Notes under the pieces: model-generated
Told to the model about the DNA's origin: nothing
What the model saw: the letters and a program-made list of their open reading frames with translations, nothing else
Databases searched by the model: none
Shown: piece by piece, positions 7,979-16,543 of the stretch
Position numbering within the stretch: the stretch's first letter is position 1
Layout: every line of letters begins with the position of its first letter
Source: Chloroflexota bacterium
GTDB lineage: Bacteria > Chloroflexota > Anaerolineae > Aggregatilineales > Phototrophicaceae
Direction: 5' to 3'
Assembly: GCA_013388745.1 (NCBI GenBank)
Contig: JACAER010000056.1
Span: forward strand, 54,958-118,957
Length of the DNA stretch: 64,000 nucleotides
Made by a program: the position numbers and the translations under genes

Positions 7979-8788
7979 ATGAAGATCACACAGGAAGAGA
8001 TCGCGGCGGAATACGCCAACGCAGTCAACGGTGTGCAAGCAGGGGTCGTCGGACAAACCGGCAGTGCAAAGTTTGCTGGCTACTCAGCAGCAGAGGTTGA
8101 GCTGGTCCCGGAAGGCGTTGCACAAACTTCGTTTGGATGTGGGAATCCGGTTGCGTTCTCTGAGGTGCTGCCGGGTCAAACCGTATTGGACTTGGGCTGT
8201 GGGGCAGGTATGGACTTGATCCTTGCCGCCAGAAAGGTCGGCGCGACAGGTAAAGTTATTGGCGTAGATATGACCCCCGAAATGCTGACCCTTGCCCGTC
8301 AGAACATCGCTAGATCTGGTTTAACCAATGTCGAGGTGAGGCAGGGTAAGATCGAAGCACTGCCGATTGAGTCGGGATCGGTGGATTGGGTGATCTCCAA
8401 CTGCGTTATTAATCTGTCGCCAGATAAGCAGACCGTTTTCAACGAAATCGCCCGCGTGTTGAAAACCGGTGGCCAGATGCTCGTCTCCGATATTGTTGCA
8501 GACAATTTACCCTTGTGGGTGCGCCGGAGCGGGTTATTGACGGTCGCGTGTGCCGGTGGCGCAATCTCTGAGCAAGCCTATCTATCAGGGTTGTCGCAAG
8601 CGGGCTTTACACACCATGAGGTGATCGCACGAGAATACTATGATGCGGAACAGATGGCATCTGTCGCGCTGGGGGTATTGCCCGCTTTCATGGCGAACCG
8701 AAAGTTAACCAAGCAGTTGTTCGCCCGCTTGGCAAAGCCGATCACAACCAAGCTTTGGAGTGCGCGCATCTATGCGCGTAAATCCTGA
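7979..8788 (+). CDS. ArsM-like SAM-dependent methyltransferase
   Basis: This is a 269-residue class I methyltransferase. The SAM-binding motif is VLDLGCGAGMD, with acidic loop VIGVDMTPEML. It carries FGCGNP, SNCVINLS and CAGGAI, placing cysteines at residues 54, 142 and 191. ArsM arsenite methyltransferases use three such conserved cysteines to bind As(III), so arsenite is the likely substrate. Related enzymes with other substrates exist, so I keep the name open. Start 7979 has GGGGAG upstream. It is divergent from a TetR gene rather than an ArsR gene. An ArsP-like permease lies 4 kb upstream, broken in this sequence. Confidence 0.78.
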   Translation: MKITQEEIAAEYANAVNGVQAGVVGQTGSAKFAGYSAAEVELVPEGVAQTSFGCGNPVAFSEVLPGQTVLDLGCGAGMDLILAARKVGATGKVIGVDMTPEMLTLARQNIARSGLTNVEVRQGKIEALPIESGSVDWVISNCVINLSPDKQTVFNEIARVLKTGGQMLVSDIVADNLPLWVRRSGLLTVACAGGAISEQAYLSGLSQAGFTHHEVIAREYYDAEQMASVALGVLPAFMANRKLTKQLFARLAKPITTKLWSARIYARKS

Positions 8789-8827
8789 TGGGGTAATAAC
8801 ATTTGCGCCACCTGCTGATACTCCGTT

Positions 8828-8980
8828 TTACTCCGTTTTACGGGGAAGAACGCTGTAGCCAGTGAGGATACGCTGTCCGTCGCCTTCGGGCGTGGGCAGC
8901 GTCAGCGTGATGATGGGCGGCGGTGGTGCGGCTTTCTTGTTGACTTTAATTAGAGTATTTGTGCTATACTTCTGCTGTCG
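8828..8980 (-). pseudogene. C-terminal fragment of an unknown gene, copy 1
   Basis: On the minus strand a frame reads TLIKVNKKAAPPPPIITL and ends ILTGYSVLPRKTE with a stop at 8828-8830. The upstream part covers the 92-bp repeat and is nearly identical to the fragment at 9600-9770. Two of the three substitutions between the copies are silent in this frame, which suggests it was once coding. I do not recognise the family and no start is present. Confidence 0.45.
8889..8980. repeat. 92-bp direct repeat, copy 1
   Basis: This copy matches 9679-9770 with three mismatches (8930, 8935, 8957). It contains a plus-strand promoter-like TTGACT and an extended -10 TGCTATACT, 19 bases apart, upstream of the DinB gene. 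The two copies lie 790 bases apart and bracket that gene. Confidence 0.85.
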
Positions 8981-9069
8981 TCTGTGAAGGCGTAGACACC
9001 ACTGCGCTTGGCGGGATGAAGATCCATCGCCTCACACGTAAGCTACTTTCGTTGGTGCTTGGAGCTGTT

Positions 9070-9561
9070 ATGAATGCCGATTCCTTTCGCCACCTCTACA
9101 ACTATCACTTCCGAGAGAATCGCAAGCTTTGGGACAGCTATATCACGTCCCTTTCTCAAGATCAGTTCACCCTGCCCATCGCCTATTCACTAGGGTCTGT
9201 GCGTGACCACATCGTTCACTTAACGGAAGTGGACGATATGTGGTTTAGCGAACTCAAGGGTTTAACAGAACCTGCTATTCCATTCATAGTGGATGGCGAT
9301 GATCGAATAAAAATTCGCCAACAGTGGGATGCAGTTGAGCAGATGATGAGCGATTATCTGGCAGATCTGCGGGATGAGATGCTGTTTGCGAAACCGATCG
9401 TGTTAGAGGAAGACAAAGACTTGACAACCTGGCAGGTGCTGCTGCATGTAGTCAATCATGGAACCGACCATCGCGCCCAGATACTCAGGCTGTTGAGCGA
9501 TTTGGGCGTTAAGACGGGTCCACAGGACTTCGTCTTTTATTTATACGAGCAGCCCACCTAA
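9070..9561 (+). CDS. DinB-family four-helix protein
   Basis: This 163-residue protein has the DinB/YfiT-like layout. RDHIVHLTEVDDMWF supplies the first metal His and NHGTDHRAQIL supplies the HxxxH pair, which together would bind a divalent metal. Members include thiol-dependent S-transferases and proteins of unknown role; the substrate here is not readable. The start at 9070 is set by GGAG at 9061-9064; the longer frame to 8959 adds unrelated sequence. The gene stands alone between the two 92-bp repeats, so it may have arrived with a duplicated or inserted segment. Confidence 0.85.
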   Translation: MNADSFRHLYNYHFRENRKLWDSYITSLSQDQFTLPIAYSLGSVRDHIVHLTEVDDMWFSELKGLTEPAIPFIVDGDDRIKIRQQWDAVEQMMSDYLADLRDEMLFAKPIVLEEDKDLTTWQVLLHVVNHGTDHRAQILRLLSDLGVKTGPQDFVFYLYEQPT

Positions 9562-9599
9562 GCAGTGTTAAACGCAGGCAACAGCGTCGTGCAGACACA

Positions 9600-9770
9600 C
9601 TACCGCAGGTGTTCTAGGTCGTCGCGCTGAATCAGCAGGGTCGCGGTGGCGCGTTTCAGCGGAAGGCTGCCCTCCGCAGGCGTGGGCAGCGTCAGCGTGA
9701 TGATGGGCGGCGGTGGTGCAGCTTCCTTGTTGACTTTAATTAGAGTGTTTGTGCTATACTTCTGCTGTCG
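9600..9770 (-). pseudogene. C-terminal fragment of an unknown gene, copy 2
   Basis: The minus-strand frame reads TLIKVNKEAAPPPPIITL, then PLKRATATLLIQRDDLEHLR and a stop at 9600-9602. It shares its first part with the fragment at 8828-8980 but has a different tail. The 5' part of the gene is missing. The family is unknown to me. Confidence 0.45.
9679..9770. repeat. 92-bp direct repeat, copy 2
   Basis: Partner of 8889-8980, 89 of 92 bases identical. It again carries TTGACT and TGCTATACT on the plus strand, here upstream of an open fragment at 9778-9896. Confidence 0.85.
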
Positions 9771-9777
9771 ACCGACG

Positions 9778-9896
9778 GATTATAAACTGCCGGACTGGTT
9801 GCAGCAGTTCATGGATTGGTCAGGCACGACAGACAATCTGACCCCCATGATCTTTCATCAGGCAGCCGGGTTATGGCTGCGACAGCCTGCTCCCTA
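9778..9896 (+). pseudogene. N-terminal-looking fragment of an unknown protein
   Basis: The plus frame reads DYKLPDWLQQFMDWSG and then LTPMIFHQAAGLWLRQPAPY before running into antisense of the aldolase gene. The composition is coding-like and a promoter-like motif lies upstream in the repeat. No full gene remains. The sense resembles starts of mobile-element helicase/primase-type proteins, but that is a guess. Confidence 0.35.
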
Positions 9897-10784
9897 TCAC
9901 ATGCGGGCGAGCGCGCCAAATTCGTCGGCATCCAGGGTGCGATCCAGCTCCTGCCGCCGTTCCGAATTGAGGGCTTGGTGCGGCTGGCGCGGTTGGCCAC
10001 AGTCGAAACCCAGTCTTCCCATGACATAATTCAGTGCGCCCGCAAAGCCCACATCGACCAATCGCTGGGTAATTCCATTGGCACGAAGCTGCAAAGCGTG
10101 TGCCTGAGCAAACTCACCGCGCGCGATATGACCCCAGATCGCCCGATATACACCCGGCATGATATTCAGCGTGGAACCGATATGTCCGGACGCGCCAGTC
10201 ATGGCGGCGAAAATGCTTTGCTCATCCATACCGGAGAAGATTGTCCATTCGCCATTGCGCCCAAGCTCAATGACCCGCTTCAGCTCATGTAGGTTGGGAC
10301 CAGTATACTTGGCACCGATGACCGTTTCAAACTGCATCAGACACTCCATGAGGTGGACGGCGTCCAGATCGCGGCCGTAAATGTACGCCAAGAAGGGTAT
10401 CGGCACGCTGGCAGACAACGACCCCACATAGCGGACAAGTGCCGGTAGGTCCGGGTATTGGGGCAAAAGCAGGCTGCTGATCCCGCTGGCCCCCTGATCA
10501 CAGGCGTGGCGCGCCAGGTCAACAGCGTCTACCTCGGCGACAGCGCCGACGTGGACAATTACCGGCACGCGGCCATTGACCTGTCGGAGTACTGCCGCCG
10601 TCAGTTGCTTCCGTTCCTCTAGCGACAGTAACAGCCCTTGTCCCGTGGTGCCGGCGACGTAAAACCCATTGACCTGTTTGGCAAGCAGATACTCGACAAT
10701 CTGCTCGAGCACCGGGATATTTAGGTGATTGTCTTCTGTAAGCGGGGTGACGAGTGCAGGCCATAGACCAGCAAAAGTACTCAT
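9897..10784 (-). CDS. Dihydrodipicolinate synthase/N-acetylneuraminate lyase family aldolase
   Basis: This 295-residue TIM-barrel class I aldolase forms a Schiff base with a 2-oxo acid. Lys159 in VIGAKYTGPN is the Schiff-base residue, Tyr136 lies in AYIYGRD, and the carboxylate-binding loop is AGTTGQG near 44-50. The GHIGSTLNIMPGVY segment resembles N-acetylneuraminate lyases more than lysine-pathway DapA. Start 10784 has GAGGACC upstream. It is the last gene of the IclR-importer operon, 65 bases after the permease. It therefore probably cleaves the imported compound or a derivative, such as a sialic or other 2-oxo sugar acid. The exact substrate is open. Confidence 0.85.
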   Translation of the reverse strand: MSTFAGLWPALVTPLTEDNHLNIPVLEQIVEYLLAKQVNGFYVAGTTGQGLLLSLEERKQLTAAVLRQVNGRVPVIVHVGAVAEVDAVDLARHACDQGASGISSLLLPQYPDLPALVRYVGSLSASVPIPFLAYIYGRDLDAVHLMECLMQFETVIGAKYTGPNLHELKRVIELGRNGEWTIFSGMDEQSIFAAMTGASGHIGSTLNIMPGVYRAIWGHIARGEFAQAHALQLRANGITQRLVDVGFAGALNYVMGRLGFDCGQPRQPHQALNSERRQELDRTLDADEFGALARM

Positions 10785-10849
10785 GATAGGTCCTCAATCA
10801 AGGTATGTTGTAAAGTCGGGTCAGTGCCGACTGCCGCGGTCCGAAAAGG

Positions 10850-11761
10850 CTAGAGAACGATTCTCGGATCAAGCGCGTCACGCAGACCATCTCCGATAAA
10901 GTTGATAGATAGTACGGCCAACATGATAGCCAGTCCGGGCGGGATCCACATCCAAGGGCGGTTTTCGAGAATGGACAATGTCTGGGCATCGCGCAGCATG
11001 TTACCCCAGCTTGGCATCGGGACTTGCACACCCAGTCCGAGGAACGAGAGCGCAGCTTCTAACAGAATCGCGTCGCTTACGGCGAACGTGACGGCTACGA
11101 CGATAGAACCCACGGTGTTGGGCAGGATGTGCCTGAAGATGAGCCGGGGTGGGCGGGCACCCAATGCCACAGCCGCCGTTACGAATTCCACCTGGCGCAG
11201 GTACAAAAACTGGCTGCGCACCAGGCGCGCCATCGTTGGCCACCCCAGGATGCCGATGGCAATCATCGAGTTATAGATGCTGGGTCCAGTAATGGCTACA
11301 AAAGAAATGACCACGATAAGCATCGGGAACGACATGACGATGTCCGTCATGCGCATGAGGACCATATCCACCAGCCCCCCGAAAAAGCCGGCAACGCTGC
11401 CGATCAGGACGCCAATGACGGTAGAGATCGAAACGGCGACGATCCCGACAGAGAGCGAGACCCGTCCACCGTAGATCATGCGCGTCCAGACATCGCGCCC
11501 GTTGCCATCGGTTCCCAGCCAGTTGGCGGCAGACGGCGGTTGGTTACGTATCTCAAGGTTGACTTGATACGGATCGTGGCTGCTGAGCAGTGGCGCGAAG
11601 ACCGCCAGGAAGAGCAGCACGATGATCATGACAAGTCCCAGCACGGAAAGACGATCCCGCAGGAAGCGGCGAGCCTGTTTTGACTCCAGAATGCCCTCAC
11701 GGTGATTGGCTGCGGCCAGCGCTTTTACTTGTGAAGATGTGGTGATTTGTTGGTTGGTCAT
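10850..11761 (-). CDS. Opp/Dpp-type ABC importer permease (DppC-like)
   Basis: This 303-residue inner-membrane permease is the second subunit of a peptide/nickel/sugar-type importer. It has an N-terminal helix (VLGLVMIIVLLFLAVFAPLL), the extracellular NWLGTDGNGRDVWTRMIYGGR motif typical of DppC/OppC, and the cytoplasmic coupling loop with ALGARPPRLIFRHILPN. Start 11761 lies four bases after the dppB-like stop, so the two are translationally linked. No ATPase subunits (DppD/DppF-like) are found in the operon; they must be encoded elsewhere. Confidence 0.93.
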   Translation of the reverse strand: MTNQQITTSSQVKALAAANHREGILESKQARRFLRDRLSVLGLVMIIVLLFLAVFAPLLSSHDPYQVNLEIRNQPPSAANWLGTDGNGRDVWTRMIYGGRVSLSVGIVAVSISTVIGVLIGSVAGFFGGLVDMVLMRMTDIVMSFPMLIVVISFVAITGPSIYNSMIAIGILGWPTMARLVRSQFLYLRQVEFVTAAVALGARPPRLIFRHILPNTVGSIVVAVTFAVSDAILLEAALSFLGLGVQVPMPSWGNMLRDAQTLSILENRPWMWIPPGLAIMLAVLSINFIGDGLRDALDPRIVL

Positions 11762-11765
11762 CAGA

Positions 11766-12722
11766 TTAGCTGTACCGGATACGTGGGTCAACAACGCTGT
11801 AGACGATGTCTGTAAGCAGATTACTGAACACTACCAGCACGGCTGTAATCGTGGTGATGCTCATCAGAACGGGAATATCGCGTTGGGTGATAGCATTGAT
11901 GTAAAGCAGTCCGATCCCCGGCCACTGAAATACCGTCTCCACGATGATCGCACCGCTGAACAGCGCCGGCAGGGTGACACCGACGACGGTGATGACGGGG
12001 ATCAGCGCGTTGCGCAGAACATGTCGAACGAGAACGGTGCGCTCACGCAGTCCTTTTCCCCGCGCTGTGCGCGTGTAATCGTTGTTGATGACTTCGAGCA
12101 TGCTGGCACGCATATGGCGCATGAACAGTGGGGTGCGCACTAGGACGAGGCAAGTGGCCGGTAGAATCAGGTGGCGCAGATTGTCAACGAAGCTGTACTG
12201 CTCACCAGCAGTGACGCGGCCGGAAGTCGGCAACCAGCCTAGGCGGAGCGAGAACACGTAGACCAGCACCATGCCGAGGAAGAATACCGGCACAGATAGC
12301 CCGACGAAACTCATTACGGTCAGCATGTAGTCCAGCCAGCTAGCACGTCTGACCGCGATGACGATGCCCAGCATACAGCCTAGAATGACAGCAATCACCA
12401 GAGATGTGCCCATGAGCTGTACGGTGGCCGGCACCCGGTCAAGGATCATCGCACTAATGGGCGTGCCGCTTACGTAGGAATAGCCCAGGTTGCCCCGCAG
12501 GACATTGATAATCCAACGCACATACTGGACGGGTACGGGATCATCAAGCCCAAGCTGGCCGCGGCGGATGGCAATAAGGTCCTCGGCTAGCGGCGACTCG
12601 TCCGAGATCATGGCGACAACCGCATCACCCGGCATGGCGCTGGCAAGGGCAAAGATGACCAGCGTCACCCCCAACAGCACCGGAATATTGATCAATAAGC
12701 GGCGTAGAACGTATTTGCTCAC
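11766..12722 (-). CDS. Opp/Dpp-type ABC importer permease (DppB-like)
   Basis: This 318-residue permease pairs with the DppC-like subunit. Visible motifs are the N-terminal YVLRRLLINIPVLLGVTLVIF helix region, SGTPISAMILDRVPATVQL and the coupling loop DYTRTARGKGLRERTVLVRH. The GTG start at 12722 is chosen because AAAGGA lies eight bases upstream and the protein then begins with the usual KYVLRRLL. A longer frame to 12800 would pass through a strong hairpin and is unlikely. It sits 94 bases after the binding-protein gene. Confidence 0.92.
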   Translation of the reverse strand: MSKYVLRRLLINIPVLLGVTLVIFALASAMPGDAVVAMISDESPLAEDLIAIRRGQLGLDDPVPVQYVRWIINVLRGNLGYSYVSGTPISAMILDRVPATVQLMGTSLVIAVILGCMLGIVIAVRRASWLDYMLTVMSFVGLSVPVFFLGMVLVYVFSLRLGWLPTSGRVTAGEQYSFVDNLRHLILPATCLVLVRTPLFMRHMRASMLEVINNDYTRTARGKGLRERTVLVRHVLRNALIPVITVVGVTLPALFSGAIIVETVFQWPGIGLLYINAITQRDIPVLMSITTITAVLVVFSNLLTDIVYSVVDPRIRYS

Positions 12723-12765
12723 CGAGCGAGGTCCTTTTGCGCAGTCAAATTGGCCGATGATATGG

Positions 12766-12798
12766 GAGCATGGGGCGACACGCTGCCGCCCCATGCTC
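12766..12798 (-). other. 12-bp hairpin between binding-protein and permease genes
   Basis: GAGCATGGGGCG (12766-12777) and its exact complement (12787-12798) form a strong hairpin with a nine-base loop and no T-run. In ABC operons such structures protect the upstream binding-protein mRNA or reduce read-through, giving more binding protein than permease. That role is inferred. Confidence 0.7.
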
Positions 12799-12816
12799 AC
12801 AGCCTATTTATTGTAC

Positions 12817-14418
12817 TCAGCCTTCCACGTACCAGGTGTGGATTTCTTGGTACACGGGTAGGTTGAACAGAATCAGCGGCTGCTCCAGCCAGTGCTGGGC
12901 CAGACCGACGATCCGGTTGTTGAAAGCTAGTGGACGCGCAGCATACCACAGGTAGCCCTTCTGTAATTCCTCATTGAGGATGAGGCTTATTTCGCGATAG
13001 TACACGGCGCGTTCATCACGGTCGGCTACGGAGATGCCAAGCTGATGCAGTTCGTCAACGCGCGGGTTGCAGTAGCCGAGGGCGAGCTGCGCGCCACAGG
13101 TGGTGAGTACGCGACCCAGTGAGGGATCCAGGCCCTGTCCGTTGGCGAAGTAGCCCATCTCAAAGGCGTTATCAGAATAGACAGCCTGAATACCAGCCGG
13201 ATCAAGGAGGCGCGGCGCGATGTTGATGCCTACGTCGGCTAGGTAGGACTGAATGGCAACCATAACCTCCGCAGTGACATTATCAGTGTAGTAGTAGATA
13301 AAGTCGAAGGGTTCAGCATTGGGAGCCCAACCCATCTCTGCCAGCAGTTCGCGGGCGCGGTCAGGGGCGTAGGGATACGTGTTCATGCCTTCTTCCGGCC
13401 TGGCCCACGCCTGCGGGAACTGCGTGTCGGCGCGGCTGGGCAGTCCCAGCATGATCGTATCTATGATGGACTGGCGGTCAATAGCGTAAAGCACCGCCTG
13501 GCGGAAGCGCACATCGCTGAATGGCTCTTTTGTCAAATCCCACTGGATATAGGTGGGCAGACCCGCGTTGAGCTGGCCCAGGACAGTGAGCTCAGAGCGA
13601 TTTTCGAAGCGCGCCACCTCAGTTTCCGGGATGCCACCACCTTCATACGACATATCGTCAACTTCGCCGTTTTCCAGGGCATTGAGAATGGTCGGGATGT
13701 CGGCGTAAATCTGATAGATGATGCGCTCCAGAAGTGGTGCGCCCTCGTAGTAGTTCTCGTTGCGAACAACCTCGATGAACTGATCGGGAGCATATTGCGA
13801 CCAGATGAACGGGCCAGTGCCCACGCGGTTCTCCCAGAACGGATGGCTGCGCAGCTCGGACGCCGGAACGTCGCCCAGGATGTGTTCTGGCATCATCACA
13901 ATGAAGATGAGCTGCAGGTCAACCCAAAGCGGCGATGGATTGGCCAGCTCAATACGTACAGTATAGTTGTCAATCTTGGTCACACCGGATAGGCTGTCTG
14001 CCGCGCCGGACTGGAAGTCGGCGTAGCCGGCGACATCCTGGAGTTTACTGGCCCAGGTGGAGGCGATTTCTGGATCGGCGTAGGCATTTAGGCTGAAGAC
14101 CACATCGTCGGCTGTGAAAGGCTCGCCGTCGTGCCAGGTCACACCCTCTCGAAGGCTTAGGACATAGGCGTCGCCGTTGCCCTCCATTTCCCAGCTTTCC
14201 GCGAGCATAGGTTGCAGACTGTCCGCAGTCCAGCGGATCGCAACCAACGGTTGCAATACGGTCATGTCCAGGCGGTGGCCGCAGGTCGTCCACAGCGGCC
14301 CCTGCATACAGCCGGTGCGGAAGGCTGAGCGATAGGTGCCATCTTCCTGTGCAGTCGCTATTCCTGAAATGCTGAGGACTATTAGCGCAACGATGAGCAT
14401 TGCATATTTCTTGACCAT
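12817..14418 (-). CDS. Opp/Dpp-type ABC importer substrate-binding protein (family 5)
   Basis: This 533-residue exported binding protein has a signal segment MVKKYAMLIVALIVLSISG ending near TAQ. The family-5 landmarks are present: AESWEMEGNGDAYVLSLREG, VTWHDGEPFTADDVVFSLNA, VGTGPFIW and PFSDVRFRQAVLYAIDR. The start at 14418 has AAAGGA upstream; the open frame to 14529 overlaps iclR and is not used. No lipobox is present, so the protein is released or held by other means. It follows iclR by 97 bases. Ligands of the family include peptides, nickel, heme and oligosaccharides; the downstream lyase-like gene favours a sugar acid. Confidence 0.92.
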   Translation of the reverse strand: MVKKYAMLIVALIVLSISGIATAQEDGTYRSAFRTGCMQGPLWTTCGHRLDMTVLQPLVAIRWTADSLQPMLAESWEMEGNGDAYVLSLREGVTWHDGEPFTADDVVFSLNAYADPEIASTWASKLQDVAGYADFQSGAADSLSGVTKIDNYTVRIELANPSPLWVDLQLIFIVMMPEHILGDVPASELRSHPFWENRVGTGPFIWSQYAPDQFIEVVRNENYYEGAPLLERIIYQIYADIPTILNALENGEVDDMSYEGGGIPETEVARFENRSELTVLGQLNAGLPTYIQWDLTKEPFSDVRFRQAVLYAIDRQSIIDTIMLGLPSRADTQFPQAWARPEEGMNTYPYAPDRARELLAEMGWAPNAEPFDFIYYYTDNVTAEVMVAIQSYLADVGINIAPRLLDPAGIQAVYSDNAFEMGYFANGQGLDPSLGRVLTTCGAQLALGYCNPRVDELHQLGISVADRDERAVYYREISLILNEELQKGYLWYAARPLAFNNRIVGLAQHWLEQPLILFNLPVYQEIHTWYVEG

Positions 14419-14515
14419 CTGATTATCCTTTATGTAATTGTAATTCATACAATGTGACAGAAATTGTGTCTTTGGTCGTGTCGCTGATTTGTGATATGCG
14501 TCCTTTCTTCTCTGG

Positions 14516-15286
14516 TCATTGGCTGCCAAGATAGCCCAGCTTGGTCGAGATCAAGCTGGCGGCCCAGATTACGGCTTTGCTCAGCTCAGCCTCGCGGTCT
14601 GCGCGAACGCGTGTTTTGGGTCCAGAGATGCTGACAGCGGCACAGACCGCCTCGGTGTAATCACGAATGGGGGCCGCAATGCAGCGAATGCCGTCCTCGA
14701 TTTCCTCGTCGTCCACGGCGAAGCCGCGTCTGCGAGTGCGCTCAAGTTCCTGCTCAAGCACTTGGGGGGTGACTAGGGTTTTCGCCGTCATCTGGTGCAT
14801 ACCACGGCGTTGCAAGATATCGGTCACTACTTCGCACGACAGGTGGGCCAGCATAGCCTTGCCCAGTGCCGTGCAGTGTGCTGGCACACGTTTGCCAATA
14901 TAGGTGTACATGCTTGGGGGCGTATGAAGGCCCTCGACGCGATCAATGTAGAGCACTTCACCTTCGCTCAACACAGCCAGATGCACTGTTTCCTCGACCC
15001 GCGCCATAAGTGCTTTCATCACTGGCATAGCCTGAATACCCAGGTGCATGTTTCGGAGCACACTGCCGTGCAGGCTGAGCATGCGCAGACCAAGTGTATA
15101 GCGACGCGTTTCCCTGTCCTGGCTCACATATCCGAGCTTTACCAGCGTAGCAAGCAGGCGATGCACAGTGGCCTGCGGAAGCTGCGTCGCATCCGCCAAT
15201 TCGCACACTCCTATTGGCATATCAGAATGTGCCAGCAGTTCCAACAAACCAAAAGCGCGTTCAACAGATCTGATTTCACTGTTCAT
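14516..15286 (-). CDS. IclR-family transcriptional regulator
   Basis: This 256-residue regulator has an N-terminal winged helix (ERAFGLLELLAHSDMPIGV, then LPQATVHRLLATLVKLGYV) and an effector domain with VHLAVLSEGEVLYIDRVEG and the conserved DEEIEDGIRCIAAPIRD. IclR proteins sense small carbon compounds, often acids, and usually control the adjacent catabolic operon. It is the first gene of the importer-lyase group. No strong ribosome site precedes the ATG at 15286. Confidence 0.93.
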   Translation of the reverse strand: MNSEIRSVERAFGLLELLAHSDMPIGVCELADATQLPQATVHRLLATLVKLGYVSQDRETRRYTLGLRMLSLHGSVLRNMHLGIQAMPVMKALMARVEETVHLAVLSEGEVLYIDRVEGLHTPPSMYTYIGKRVPAHCTALGKAMLAHLSCEVVTDILQRRGMHQMTAKTLVTPQVLEQELERTRRRGFAVDDEEIEDGIRCIAAPIRDYTEAVCAAVSISGPKTRVRADREAELSKAVIWAASLISTKLGYLGSQ

Positions 15287-15643
15287 GGCGAGTTTTTAAG
15301 CTCTATTTTCTTCAAGCGTAGGTTCTTCCGAAATCCGAGTCAATGAATTATTCCACCACGCGGAATTTCCCTTTGTTAGCTGCGTCAACCGCTACCCAGG
15401 CCGAGAACAGATGATTGACGTCTGACATCCGCTAGGGCACCCAATTGCGCTAGATCAAATTGAAATCAGATGGCGTTAAGATTGACTGCATCACCGTCAC
15501 CAGCGCCAGCCGCCAGGGGGCTTCGGCAAATTGACCGACGTTGCCCAAGGCGGCTGGCGCAACCGGGACGGTTGTGACTTGCCTTCATGCAGTGATCTCA
15601 GATGGAGAAAGTATCTCTGTCAACGCTCGCGCGTAACCGTGCG
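15287..15643 (-). other. Intergenic stretch with possible decayed coding sequence
   Basis: This separates the two operons. On the minus strand two short frames read coding-like (for example VAPAALGNVGQFAEAPWRLA near 15480-15580), broken by stops. I cannot name a family. The 5' part next to iclR should contain the iclR promoter, but I see no convincing -35/-10 pair. Confidence 0.4.
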
Positions 15644-16543
15644 TTACCCCTTGAGCGCGCCAGCCGTCAGTCCTTCGATGAAGCGATCTGACAGCGCGAG
15701 ATAAATGATCAACACGGGCAGCATCGCCACGACCAAGCTCGCCGATGCCATCGCGTAATCCGAGCTGTTTTCACCGACAAACAGCATCATGGCGGCGGGA
15801 AGTGTGCGCATTTCCGGGCGCGTGATCATCGTTACTGCCAGCAGCAGTTCATTCCAGAAGTTGAGGAAGTTCACCAACAGCACCGTCGAGACTGCGGGGC
15901 GCGCCAGCGGCAGCATCACACGATAAAACGTTTTGAGATCGCCGCACCCGTCGATATAGGCGGCGTCTTCCAGCTCGTCCGGCAGTTCGGCGAAAAAGGT
16001 TGCCATCAGATAGGTGCTAACGGGGAGCGCCGAAGCCGTGTAGAGCAGAATGAGCGAGAGATGGGTATTCAGCAGCCCGTACTCGGTCATCATCTGGAAC
16101 TGCGGCAAATACTGAATCTGCGGCGGCAGCATCATCGCCAGCAGCAGCGAACTAAAGACCGCCGTGCGAAAGCGGAAGCGATAACGACTGCGTCCGAAGG
16201 CATAGCCCGCCAGCGTGGATACTGCCAGCGTGAGGAACAGCGAACCGACCGTGACCACCACGCTGTTATAGAAGTAGCGATAGAAGGCGATACGTGGACT
16301 GAACAGCAGTTCCGCGTAATTGTCAAAATTGAGACTGGTCGGCAGTCCATAAGGATTGGATAGGATTTCCCCCGTCGTCCGAAAGGACATAATGACCATC
16401 CAAATGAACGGGATGATAATCAGTAGGGTGATCGCCAGCAGCAGCAGCAGGACGATCGCATTTTGAGACAATCGTGTGAGGCGCAGCCAGAAGCCCGACA
16501 CCGGTCGGTCAGTGAAATTGGGAGTCATGCTCGGATACATCAT
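15644..16543 (-). CDS. Sugar ABC importer permease (MalG-like)
   Basis: This 299-residue permease has six predicted helices and the MalG-type coupling loop EDAAYIDGCGDLKTFYRVMLPLARPA. The start at 16543 overlaps the upstream permease stop as ATGA, so the pair is translationally coupled; the next ATG at 16540 is also possible. It is the last gene of the eight-gene sugar operon. The operon has no ATPase gene, which is usual for importers of this class that share an MsmK/UgpC-type ATPase encoded elsewhere. Confidence 0.93.
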   Translation of the reverse strand: MMYPSMTPNFTDRPVSGFWLRLTRLSQNAIVLLLLLAITLLIIIPFIWMVIMSFRTTGEILSNPYGLPTSLNFDNYAELLFSPRIAFYRYFYNSVVVTVGSLFLTLAVSTLAGYAFGRSRYRFRFRTAVFSSLLLAMMLPPQIQYLPQFQMMTEYGLLNTHLSLILLYTASALPVSTYLMATFFAELPDELEDAAYIDGCGDLKTFYRVMLPLARPAVSTVLLVNFLNFWNELLLAVTMITRPEMRTLPAAMMLFVGENSSDYAMASASLVVAMLPVLIIYLALSDRFIEGLTAGALKG

